NCBI GenBank assembly: GCA_033782935.1
Contig: JAWQEG010000259.1
Span: 2,830,001-2,894,000 of the forward strand
DNA: 64,000 bases
Source: Petrolisthes cinctipes
Taxonomy: Eukaryota > Arthropoda > Malacostraca > Decapoda > Porcellanidae
Direction of reading: 5' to 3'
Shown here: positions 49,797 through 62,499 of the stretch, piece by piece
Layout of the letters: every line of letters starts with the position of its first letter
Position numbering within the stretch: position 1 is the stretch's first letter
Notes under the pieces: generated by a model
Seen by the model: only the letters and a program-made list of their open reading frames with translations
What the model was told of the DNA's origin: nothing
Databases searched by the model: none
Translations under genes and position numbers: made by a program

Positions 49797-52700
49797 TCAA
49801 ACCAAAAACACCCTAAAATTCGATATTTTTGGGTCCCAGAAGCAAACTGTACATGCCTACTCCGTGTTAGAGTATTTTCAAAATACAGGCACAAAACATA
49901 CTGAAAATCGATCTTTTAGGTGCCCAAAAGTCGATATGTGCATGGATATTCTGTACCCGTTTATATATTAAATTCAGGCTCCAAACACCCGAAAATTCGA
50001 TATTTTGGGGTCCCAGAAGCGAACTGTACATGCCTTCTCCGTGTTAGAGTATTTTCAAAATACAGGCCCAAAACATACTGAAAATCGATCTTTTAGGTGC
50101 CCAAAAGTCGACATGTGCATGCATTTTCTGTACCCGTTTATATCTCAAATTCAGGCTCAAAACACCCGAAAATTCGATATTTTTGGGTCCCAGAAGCGAT
50201 CTGTACATGCCTACTCCTAGTAAGAGTATTTTCAAAATACAGGCCCAAAACATGCTGAAAATCGATATTTTAGGTGCCCAAAGTCAATATGTGCATACAT
50301 CTTCTGTACCCGTTTATATCTCAAATTCAGGCTCAAAACACCCGAAAATTCGATATTTTGGGGTCCCAGAAGCGATCTGTACATGCCTACTCAGTGCTAG
50401 AATATTTTCAAAATATAGGCCCAAAACATGCTAAAAATCGATATTTTAGGTGCCCAAAGTCGATATCTCAAATTCAGGTCCAAAACACCCACAAACTCGA
50501 TATTTTGGGGTCCCAGAAGCGATATGTACATGCCTACTCAGTGCTAGAATGTTTTCAAAATATAGGCCCAAAACATGCTGAAAATCGATATTTTAAGTGT
50601 CCAAAGTCGATATGTGCATGCATGTTCTGTACCCGTTTATATCTCAAATTCAGGCTCAAAACACCCGAAAATTCGGTATTTGTGGGTCCCAGAAGCGATT
50701 TGTACATCCCTACTCCTAGTTAGAATGTTTTCAAGATACAGACCCAAAACATGCTCAAAATCGATATTTTAGGTGCCCAAAAGTCGATATGTGCATGCAT
50801 CTTCTGTACCCGTTTATATCTCAAATTCAGGCTTGAAACACCCGAAAATTCGATAATTTGGGGTCCCAGAAGCGATCTGTACATGCCTACTCGGTGCTAG
50901 AATATTTTCAAAATATTTGCCCAAAACATGCTAAAAATCGATATTTTAGGTGCCCAAAGTCGATATCTCAAATTCAGACAAAAAATACCCAAAAATTCGA
51001 TATTTTGGGGTCCCAGAAGCGATCTGTACATGCCTACTCCGTGTTAGAGTATTTTCAATATACAGGCCCAAAACATGCTGAAAATCGATTTTTTAGGTGC
51101 CCAAAAGTCGAAATGTGGATGCATCTTTTGTACCCGTTTATATCTCAAATTCAGGCTCAAAACATCCGAAAATTCGATATTTTGGGGTCCCAGAAACGAT
51201 CTGTACTTGCTTACTCCGTGTTAGAGTATTTTCAAAATATAGGCCCAAAACAAGCTGAAAATCGATATTTTAGGTGACCAAAGTCAACATGTGTATGCAT
51301 CTTCTGCACCCGTTTATATCCCAAATTCAACCTCAAAACACCCGAAAATTCGATATTTTAGGGTCACAGAAGCGATCTGTACATGCCTACTCAGTGCTAG
51401 AAGTTTTTCAAAATATAGGCTCAAAACATGCTAAAAATCGATATTTTAATTGTCCAAAGTCGATATGTGCATGCATCATCTGTACCCGTTTATATCTCAA
51501 ATTCAGGCTCAAAACACCCGAAAATTCGATATTTTGGGGTTCCAGAAGCAAACTATACATGCCTACTCCGTGTTAGAGTATTTTCAAAATACAGGCTAAA
51601 AACATACTGAAAATCGATCTTTTAGGTGCCCAAAAGTCGATATGTAAATGCATCTTCTGTACCCGTTTATATCCCACATTTAACATCAAAACACCTGAAA
51701 ATTCGTTATTTTTGGGTCCCAGAAGCGATCTGTACATGCCTACTCAATGCTAGAATTTTTTCAAAATATAGGCTCAAAACATGCTAAAAATCGATATTTT
51801 AAGTGTCCAAAGTCGATATGTGCATGCATCATCTGTACCCGTTTATATCTCAAATTCAGGCTCAAAACACCCGAAAATTCGATATTTTGGGGTCCCAGAA
51901 GTGATCTGTACCTGCCTACTTAGTGCTAGAATATTTTAAAAATATAGGACCAAAACATGCTAAAAATCTATATTTTAGGTGCCCAAAGTCGATATCTCAA
52001 ATTCAAACCAAAAACACCCTAAAATTCGATATTTTTGGGTCCCAGAAGCAAACTGTACATGCCTACTCCGTGTTAGAGTATTTTCAAAATACAGGCACAA
52101 AACATACTGAAAATCGATCTTTTAGGTGCCCAAAAGTCGATATGTGCATGAATATTCTGTACCCGTTTATATATCAAATTCAGGCTCCAAACACCCGAAA
52201 ATTCGATATTTTGGGGTCCCAGAAGCGAACTGTACATGCCTTCTCCGTGTTAGAGTATTTTCAAAATACAGGCCCAAAACATACTGAAAATCGATCTTTT
52301 AGGTGCCCAAAAGTCGACATGTGCATGCATTTTCTGTACCCGTTTATATCTCAAATTCAGGCTCAAAACTCCCGAAAATTCGATATTTTTGGGTCCCAGA
52401 AGCGATCTGTACATGCCTACTCCTAGTAAGAGTATTTTCAAAATACAGGCCCAAAACATGCTGAAAATCGATATTTTAGGTGCCCAAAGTCAATATGTGC
52501 ATGCATCTTCTGTACCCGTTTATATCTCAAATTCAGGCTCAAAACACCCGAAAATTCGATAATTTTGGGTCCCAGAAGCGATCTGTACATGCCTACTCGG
52601 TGCTAGAATATTTTCAAAATATAGGCCCAAAACATGCTAAAAATCGATATTTTACGTGCCCAAAGTCGATATCTCAAATTCAGGTCCAAAACACCCAAAA

Positions 52701-54109
52701 ACTCGATATTTTGGGGTCCCAGAAGCGATCTGTACATGCCTACTCAGTGCTAGAATGTTCCCAAAAAAATGCCCAAAACATGCTGAAAATGGATATTTTA
52801 GGTGCCCAAAGTCGATATGTGCATGCATCTTCTGTACCCGTTTATATCTCAAATTCAGTCTCAAAACACCCGAAAATTCGATATTTTGGGGTCTCAGAAG
52901 TGATCTGTACATGCCTACTTAGTGCTAGAATATTTTCAAAATATAGGACCAAAACATGCTAAAAATCGATATTTTAGGTCCCCAAAGTCGATATCTCAAA
53001 TTCAGGCCCAAAACACCCTAAAATTCGATATTTTGGGGTCCCAGAAGCGAATTGTACATGCCTACTCCGTGTTAGAGTATTTTCAAAATACAGGAACAAA
53101 ACATACTGAAAATCGATCTTTTAGGTACCCAAAAGTCGATATGTGCATGCATTTTCTGTACCCGTTTATATCTCAAATTCAGGTTCCAAACACCCGAAAA
53201 TTCGATATTTTCGGGTCCCAGAAGGGATCTGTACATGCCACCTCAGATGCAGGCCCAAAACATGCTAAAAATTGACATTTTAGGTACCCAAATTAAAAAT
53301 GTGTATGCATCGTCTGCACTCGTTTATATCTCAAATTCAACCTCAAAACACCCGAAAATTCGATAATTTTGGGTCCCAGAAGCGATCTGTACATGTCTAG
53401 TCAATTCTAGAATGTTTTAAAAATATAGGCTCAAAACATGCTAAAAATCGATATTTTAAGTGTCCGAAGTCGATATGTGCATGCATCTTCTGTACCCGTT
53501 TATATCTCAAATTCAGGCTCAAAACACCCGAAAATTCGATATTTTTGGGTCCCAGAAGCGATCTGTACATGCCTACTCCTAGTTAGAGTATTTTCAAAAT
53601 ACAGGCCCAAAACATGCTGAAAATCGATATTTTAGGTGCCCAAAGTCAATATGTGCATGCATCTTCTGTACCCGTTTATATCTCAAATTCAGGCTCAAAA
53701 CACCCGAAAATTCGATATTTTGGGGTCCCAGAAGCGATCTGTACATGCCTACTCAGTGCTAGAATATTTTCAAAATATAGGCCCAAAACATGCTAAAAAT
53801 CGATATTTTAGGTGCCCAAAGTCGATATCTCAAATTCAGGTCCAAAACACCCACAAACTCGATATTTTGGGGTCCCAGAAGCGATCTGTACATGCCTACT
53901 CAGTGCTAGAATGTTTTCAAAATATAGGCCCAAAACATGCTGAAAATCGATATTTTAAGTGTCCAAAGTCGATATGTGCATGCATCTTCTGTACCCGTTT
54001 ATATCTCAAATTCAGGCTCAAAACACCCGAAAATTCGGTATTTGTGGGTCCCAGAAGCGATTTGTACATCCCTACTCCTAGTTAGAATGTTTTCAAGATA
54101 CAGACCCAA

Positions 54110-56800
54110 AACATGCTCAAAATCGATATTTTAGGTGCCCAAAAGTCGATATGTGCATGCATCTTCTGTACCCGTTTATATCTCAAATTCAGGCTTGAAA
54201 CACCCGAAAATTCGATAATTTGGGGTCCCAGAAGCGATCTGTACATGCCTACTCGGTGCTAGAATATTTTCAAAATATTTGCCCAAAACATGCTAAAAAT
54301 CGATATTTTAGGTGCCCAAAGTCGATATCTCAAATTCAGACAAAAAATACCCAAAAATTCGATATTTTGGGGTCCCAGAAGCGATCTGTACATGCCTACT
54401 CCGTGTTAGAGTATTTTCAATATAAAGGCCCAAAACATGCTGAAAATCGATTTTTTAGGTGCCCAAAATCTTTTGTACCCGTTTATATCTCAAATTCAGG
54501 CTCAAAACATCCGAAAATTCGATATTTTGGGGTCCCAGAAATGATCTGTACTTGCTTACTCCGTGTTAGAGTATATTCAAAATACAGGCCGAAAACAAGC
54601 TGAAAATCGATATTTTAGGTGACCAAAGTCAACATGTGTATGCATCTTCTGCACCCGTTTATATCCCAAATTCAACCTCAAAACACCCGAAAATTCGATA
54701 TTTTAGGGTCACAGAAGCGATCTGTACATGCCTACTCAGTGCTAGAAGTTTTTCAAAATATAGGCTCAAAACATGCTAAAAATCGATATTTTAAGTGTCC
54801 AAAGTCGATATGTGCATGCATCATCTGTACCCGTTTATATCTCAAATTCAGGCTCAAAACACCCGAAAATTCGATATTTTGGGGTTCCAGAAGCAAACTA
54901 TACATGCCTACTCCGTGTTAGAGTATTTTCAAAATACAGGCTAAAAACATACTGAAAATCGATCTTTTAGGTGCCCAAAAGTCGATATGTAAATGCATCT
55001 TCTGTACCCGTTTATATCCCACATTTAACATCAAAACACCTGAAAATTCGTTATTTTTGGGTCCCAGAAGCGATCTGTACATGCCTACTCAGTGCTAGAA
55101 TTTTTTCAAAATATAGGCTCAAAACATGCTAAAAATCGATATTTTAAGTGTCCAAAGTCGATATGTGCATGCATCATCTGTACCCGTTTATATCTCAAAT
55201 TCAGGCTCAAAACACCCGAAAATTCGATATTTTGGGGTCCCAGAAGTGATCTGTACCTGCCTACTTAGTGCTAGAATATTTTAAAAATATAGGACCAAAA
55301 CATGCTAAAAATCGATATTTTAGGTGCCCAAAGTCGATATCTCAAATTCAAACCAAAAACACCCTAAAATTCGATATTTTTGGGTCCCAGAAGCGAACTG
55401 TACATGCCTACTCCGTGTTAGAGTATTTTCAAAATACAGGCACAAAACATACTGAAAATCGATCTTTTAGGTGCCCAAAAGTCGATATGTGCATGAATAT
55501 TCTGTACCCGTTTATATATCAAATTCAGGCTCCAAACTCCCGAAAATTCGATATTTTGGGGTCCCAGAAGCGAACTGTACATGCCTTCTCCGTGTTAGAG
55601 TATTTTCAAAATACAGGCCCAAAACATACTGAAAATCGATCTTTTAGGTGCCCAAAAGTCGACATGTGCATGCATTTTCTGTACCCGTTTATATCTCAAA
55701 TTCAGGCTCAAAACACCCGAAAATTCGATATTTTTGGGTCCCAGAAGCGATCTGTACATGCCTACTCCTAGTAAGAGTATTTTCAAAATACAGGCCCAAA
55801 ACATGCTGAAAATCAATATTTTAGGTGCCCAAAGTCAATATGTGCATGCATCTTCTGTACCCGTTTATATCTCAAATTCAGGCTCAAAACACCCGAAAAT
55901 TCTATAATTTTGGGTCCCAGAAGCGATCTGTACATGCCTACTCGGTGCTAGAATATTTTCAAAATATAGGCCCAAAACATGCTAAAAATCGATATTTTAG
56001 GTGCCCAAAGTCGATATCTCAAATTCAGGTCCAAAACACCCAAAAAACTCGATATTTTGGGGTCCCAGAAGCGATCTGTACATGCCTACTCAGTGCTAGA
56101 ATGTTCCCAAAATAAATGCCCAAAACATGCTGAAAATCGATATTTTAAGTGTCCAAAGTCGATATGTGGATGCATGTTCTGTACCCGTTTATATCTCAAA
56201 TTTAGGCTCAAAACACCCGAAAATTCGGTATTTTTGGGTCCCAAAAGCGATCTGTACATCCCTACTCCTAGTTAGAATGTTTTCAAGATACAGACCCAAA
56301 ACATGCTGAAAATCGATCTTTTAGGTGCCCAAAGTCGATATGTGCATGCATCTTCTGTACCCGTTTATATCTCAAATTCAGTCTCAAAACACCCGAAAAT
56401 TCGATATTTTGGGGTCTCAGAAGTGATCTGTACATGCCTACTTAGTGCTAGAATATTTTCAAAATATAGGCCCAACACATGCTAAAAATCGATATTTTAG
56501 GTCCCCAAAGTCGATATCTCAAATTCAGGCCTAAAACACCCGAAAACTCGATATTTTGGGGTCCCAGAAGCGAACTGTACATGCCTACTCCGTGTTAGAG
56601 TATTTTCAAAATACAGGCCCAAAACATACTGAAAATCGATCTTTTAGGTGCCCAAAAGTCGACATGTGATGCCATGCATTTTCTGTACCCGTTTATATCT
56701 CAAATTCAGGCTCAAAACACCCGAAAATTCGGTATTTTTGGGTCCTAGAAGCGATCTGTACATCCCTACTCCTAGTTAGATTGTTTTCAAGACAGAGACC
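54110..56800 (+). repeat. 2,712-bp higher-order unit, copy 1
   Basis: The segment recurs at 56,801-59,245 (offset 2,695 bp before and 2,712 bp after 54,468). The 17-bp difference is a deletion in this copy: GCCCAAAATCTTTTGTACCC at 54,461-54,480, where the other copies read GCCCAAAAGTCGAAATG and then GGATGCATC. It shares GGATCCTAG-free B halves, CATGAATATTCTG and TACATGCCTTCTCCG variants with the copy downstream. Confidence 0.8.
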
Positions 56801-59245
56801 CAAAAACATGCTCAAAATCGATATTTTAGGTGCCCAAAAGTCGATATGTGCATGCATCTTCTGTACCCGTTTATATCTCAAATTCAGGCTTGAAACACCC
56901 GAAAATTCGATAATTTGGGGTCCCAGAAGCGATCTGTACATGCCTACTCGGTGCTAGAATATTTTCAAAATATTTGCCCAAAACATGCTAAAAATCGATA
57001 TTTTAGGTGCCCAAAGTCGATATCTCAAATTCAGACAAAAAATACCCAAAAATTCGATATTTTGGGGTCCCAGAAGCGATCTGTACATGCCTACTCCGTG
57101 TTAGAGTATTTTCAATATAAAGGCCCAAAACATGCTGAAAATCGATTTTTTAGGTGCCCAAAAGTCGAAATGTGGATGCATCTTTTGTACCCGTTTATAT
57201 CTCAAATTCAGGCTCAAAACATCCGAAAATTCGATATTTTGGGGTCCCAGAAACGATCTGTACTTGCTTACTCCGTGTTAGAGTATATTCAAAATACAGG
57301 CCCAAAACAAGCTGAAAATCGATATTTTAGGTGACCAAAGTCAACATGTGTATGCATCTTCTGCACCCGTTTATATCCCAAATTCAACCTCAAAACACCC
57401 GAAAATTCGATATTTTAGGGTCACAGAAGCGATCTGTACATGCCTACTCAGTGCTAGAAGTTTTTCAAAATATAGGCTCAAAACATGCTAAAAATCGATA
57501 TTTTAAGTGTCCAAAGTCGATATGTGCATGCATCCTCTGTACCCGTTTATATCTCAAATTCAGGCTCAAAACACCCGAAAATTCGATATTTTGGGGTTCC
57601 AGAAGCAAACTATACATGCCTACTCCGTGTTAGAGTATTTTCAAAATACAGGCTAAAAACATACTGAAAATCGATCTTTTAGGTGCCCTAAAGTCGATAT
57701 GTAAATGCATCTTCTGTACCCGTTTATATCCCACATTTAACATCAAAACACCTGAAAATTCGTTATTTTTGGGTCCCAGAAGCGATCTGTACATGCCTAC
57801 TCAGTGCTAGAATTTTTTCAAAATATAGGCTCAAAACATGCTAAAAATCGATATTTTAAGTGTCCAAAGTCGATATGTGCATGCATCATCTGTACCCGTT
57901 TATATCTCAAATTCAGGCTCAAAACACCCGAAAATTCGATATTTTGGGGTCCCAGAAGTGATCTGTACCTGCCTACTTAGTGCTAGAATATTTTAAAAAT
58001 ATAGGACCAAAACATGCTAAAAATCGATATTTTAGGTGCCCAAAGTCGATATCTCAAATTCAAACCAAAAACACCCTAAAATTCGATATTTTTGGGTCCC
58101 AGAAGCGAACTGTACATGCCTACTCCGTGTTAGAGTATTTTCAAAATACAGGCACAAAACATACTGAAAATCGATCTTTTAGGTGCCCAAAAGTCGATAT
58201 GTGCATGAATATTCTGTACCCGTTTATATATCAAATTCAGGCTCCAAACACCCGAAAATTCGATATTTTGGGGTCCCAGAAGCGAACTGTACATGCCTTC
58301 TCCGTGTTAGAGTATTTTCAAAATACAGGCCCAAAACATACTGAAAATCGATCTTTTAGGTGCCCAAAAGTCGACATGTGCATGCATTTTCTGTACCCGT
58401 TTATATCTCAAATTCAGGCTCAAAACACCCGAAATGTCGATATTTTTTTGTCCCAGAAGCGAACTGTACATGCCTACTCCGTGTTAGAGTATTTTCAAAA
58501 TACAGGCCCAAAACATGCTGAAAATCGATATTTTAGGTGCCCAAAGTCAATATGTGCATGCATCTTCTGTACCCGTTTATATCTCAAATTCAGGCTCAAA
58601 ACACCCGAAAATTCGATAATTTTGGGTCCCAGAAGCGATCTGTACATGCCTACTCGGTGCTAGAATATTTTCAAAATATAGGCCCAAAACATGCTAAAAA
58701 TCGATATTTTAGGTGCCCAAAGTCGATATCTCAAATTCAGGTCCAAAACACCCACAAACTCGATATTTTGGGGTCCCAGAAGCGATCTGTACATGCCTAC
58801 TCAGTGCTAGAATGTTCCCAAAATAAATGCCCAAAACATGCTGAAAATCGATATTTTAAGTGTCCAAAGTCGATATGTGCATGCATCTTCTGTACCCGTT
58901 TATATCTCAAATTTAGTCTCAAAACACCCGAAAATTCGGTATTTTTGGGTCCCAAAAGCGATCTGTACATCCCTACTCCTAGTTAGAATGTTTTCAAGAT
59001 ACAGACCCAAAACATGCTGAAAATCGATCTTTTAGGTGCCCAAAGTCGATATGTGCATGCATCTTCTGTACCCGTTTATATCTCAAATTCAGTCTCAAAA
59101 CACCCGAAAATTCGATATTTTGGGGTCTCAGAAGTGATCTGTACATGCCTACTTAGTGCTAGAATATTTTCAAAATATAGGCCCAAAACATGCTAAAAAT
59201 CGATATTTTAGGTCCCCAAAGTCGATATCTCAAATTCAGGCCCAA
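56801..59245 (+). repeat. 2,712-bp higher-order unit, copy 2
   Basis: Partner of the previous block, with the 17-bp segment intact. Shared markers include GATCTGTACCTGCC (about 55,253 and 57,965), CATGAATATTCTG, TTCCCAAAATAAATGCCC (about 56,102 and 58,813), and CAGTCTCAAAACACC. Near 59,245 the offset changes by about one monomer (2,711 to 2,532 bp), so a monomer present near 56,540-56,715 is missing here. Confidence 0.78.
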
Positions 59246-62200
59246 AACACCCGAAAATTCGGTATTTTTGGGTCCTAGAAGCGATCTGTACATCCCTACT
59301 CCTAGTTAGATTGTTTTCAAGACAGAGACCCAAAAACATGCTCAAAATCGATATTTTAGGTGCCCAAAAGTCGATATGTGCATGTATCTTATGTACCCGT
59401 TTATATCTCAAATTCAGGCTCAAAACACCCGAAAATTCGATATTTTGGGGTCCCAGAAGCGATCTGTACATGCCTACTCAGTGCTAGAATATTTTTAAAA
59501 TATAGGCCCAAAACATGCTAAAAATCGATATTTTAGGTGCCCAAATTCGATATTTTAAATTCAGGCCCAAAACGCCCGAAAAACTCGATATTTTGGGGTC
59601 CCAGAAGCGAACTGTACATGCCTACTCCGTGTTTGAATATTTTCAAAATACAGGCCCAAAACTTACTGAAAATCGATCTTTTTGGTGCCCAAAAGTCGAT
59701 ATGTGCATGCATCTTCTGTACCCGTTTATATCTCAAATTCAGGCTCCAAACACCCGAAAGTACAATATTTTGGGGTCCCAGAAGCGATCTGTACATGCCT
59801 ACTCAGATGCAGGCCCAAAACATGCTAAAAAACGATATTTTAAGAGCCCAAAGTCAACATGTGTGTGCATCTTCTGCACTCGTTTATATCTCAAATTCAA
59901 CCTCAAAACACCCGAAAATTTGATAATTTTGGGTCCCTGAAGCGATCTGTACATGTCTAGTCAGTGCTAGAATGTTTTCAAAATATAGGCTCAAAACATG
60001 CTAAAAATCGATATTTTAAGTGTCCAAAGTCGATATGTGCATGCATCTTCTGTATCCGTTTATATCTCAAATTCAGGTTCAAAACTCCCGAAAATTCGAT
60101 ATTTTTGGGTCCCAGAAGCGAACTGTACATGCCTACTCTTAGTTAGAGTATTTTCAAAATACAGGCCCAAAACATGCTGAAAATCGATATTTTAGGTGCC
60201 CAAAGTCAATATGTGCATGCATCTTCTGTACCCGTTTCTATCTCAAATTCAGGCTCGAAACACCCGAAAATTCGATATTTTGGGGTCCCAGAAGCGATCT
60301 GTACATGCCTACTCAGTGCTAGAATATTTTCAAAATATAGGCCCAAAACATGCTAAAAATCGATATTTTAGGTGCCCAAAGTCGATATCTCAAATTCAGG
60401 TCCAAAACACCCACAAACTCGATATTTTGGGGTCCCAGAAGCGATCTGTACATGCCTACTCAGTGCTAGAATGTTTTCAAAATATAGGCCCAAAACATGC
60501 TGAAAATCTATATTTTAAGTGTCCAAAGTCGATATGTGCATGCATCTTCTGTACCCGTTTATATCTCAAATTCAGGCTCAAAACACCCGAAAATTCGGTA
60601 TTTGTGGTTCCCAGAAGCGATTTGTACATCCCTACTCCTAGTTAGAATGTTTTCAAGATACAGGCCCAAAACATGCTCAAAATCGATATTTTAGGTGCCC
60701 AAAAGTCGATATGTGCAAGCATCTTCTGTACCCGTTTATATCTCAAATTCAGGCTCAAAACACCCGAGAATTCGGTATTTTTGGGTCCTAGAAGCGATCT
60801 GTACATCCCTACTCCTAGTTAGATTGTTTTCAAGACACAGACCCAAAAACATGCTCAAAATCGATATTTTAGGTGCCCAAAAGTCGATATGTGCATGTAT
60901 CTTATGTACCCGTTTATATCTCAAATTCAGGCTCAAAACACCCGAAAATTCGATATTTTGGGGTCCCAGAAGCGATCTGTACATGCCTACTCAGTGCTAG
61001 AATATTTTTAAAATATAGGCCCAAAACATGCTAAAAATCGATATTTTAGGTGCCCAAAGTCGATATCTCAAATTCAGGTCCAAAACACCCACAAACTCGA
61101 TATTTTGGGGTCCCAGAAGCGATCTGTACATGCCTACTCAGTGCTAGAATGTTTTCAAAATATAGGCCCAAAACATGCTGAAAATCGATATTTTAAGTGT
61201 CCAAAGTCGATATCTCAAATTCAGACAAAAAATACCCAAAAATTCGATATTTTGGGGTCCCAGAAGCGATCTGTACATGCCTACTCCGTGTTAGAGTATT
61301 TTCAATATAAAGGCCCAAAACATGCTGAAAATCGATTTTTTAGGTGCCCAAAAGTCGAAATGTGGATGCATCTTTTGTACCCGTTTATATCTCAAATTCA
61401 GGCTCAAAACATACGAAAATTCGATATTTTGGGGTCCCAGAAACGATCTGTACTTGCTTACTCCGTGTTAGAGTATTTTCAAAATACAGGCCCAAAACAA
61501 GCTGAAAATCGATATTTTAGGTGACCAAAGTCAACATGTGTATGCATCTTCGGCACCCGTTTATATCCCAAATTCAACCTTAAAACACCCGAAAATTCCT
61601 TATTTTTGGGTCACAGAAGCGATCTGTACATGCCTACTCAGTGCTAGAACTTTATCAAAATATAGGCTCAAAACATGCTAAAAATCGATATTTTAAGTGT
61701 CCAAAGTAGATATGTGCATGCATCATCTGTACCCGTTTATATCTCAAATTCAGGCTCAAAAAACCCGAAAATTCGATATTTTGGGGTCCCAGAAGTGATC
61801 TGTACATGCCTACTTAGTGCTAGAATATTTTCAAAATATAGGCCCAAAACATGCTAAAAATCGATATTTTAGGTCCCCAAAGTCGATATCTCAAATTCAG
61901 GCCCAAAACACCCGAAAATTCGATATTTTGGAGTCCCAGAAGCAAATTATACATGCCTACTCCGTGTTAGAGTATTTTCAAAATACAGGCTCAAAACATA
62001 CTGAAAATCGATCTTTTAGGTGCCCAAAAGTCGATATGTAAATGCATCTTCTGTACACGTTTATATCCCAAATTTAACATCAAAACACCTGAAAATTCGA
62101 TATTTTTGGGTCCCAGAAGCGATCTGTACATGCCTACTCAGTGCTAGAATTTTTTCAAAATATAGGCTCAAAACATGCTAAAAATCGATATTTTAAGTGT

Positions 62201-62499
62201 CCAAAGTCGATATGTGCATGCATCATCTGTACCCGTTTATATCTCAAATTCAGGCTCAAAACACCCGAAAATTCGATATTTTGGGGTCCCAGAAGTGATC
62301 TGTACCTGCCTACTTAGTGCTAGAATATTTTTAAAATAAAGGACCAAAACATGCTAAAAATCGATATTTTAGGTGCCCAAAGTCGATATCTCAAATTCAA
62401 ACCAAAAACACCCTAAAATTCGATATTTTTGGGTCCCAGAAGCGAACTGTACATGTCTACTCCGTGTTAGAGTATTTTCAAAATACAGGCACAAAACAT
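59016..62499 (+). repeat. 3,484-bp higher-order unit, copy 1
   Basis: The unit recurs from 62,500 to the window end. Shared variants are TTTTCAAGACAGAGACCC (about 59,314 and 62,798), GCATGTATCTTATG (about 59,381 and 62,865), AACGCCCGAAAAACTCG (about 59,571 and 63,055), GTGTGTGCATC (about 59,860 and 63,345) and CCGTTTCTATC (about 60,232 and 63,717). It slightly overlaps the end of the 2,712-bp block, because the two amplifications share monomers. Confidence 0.85.
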
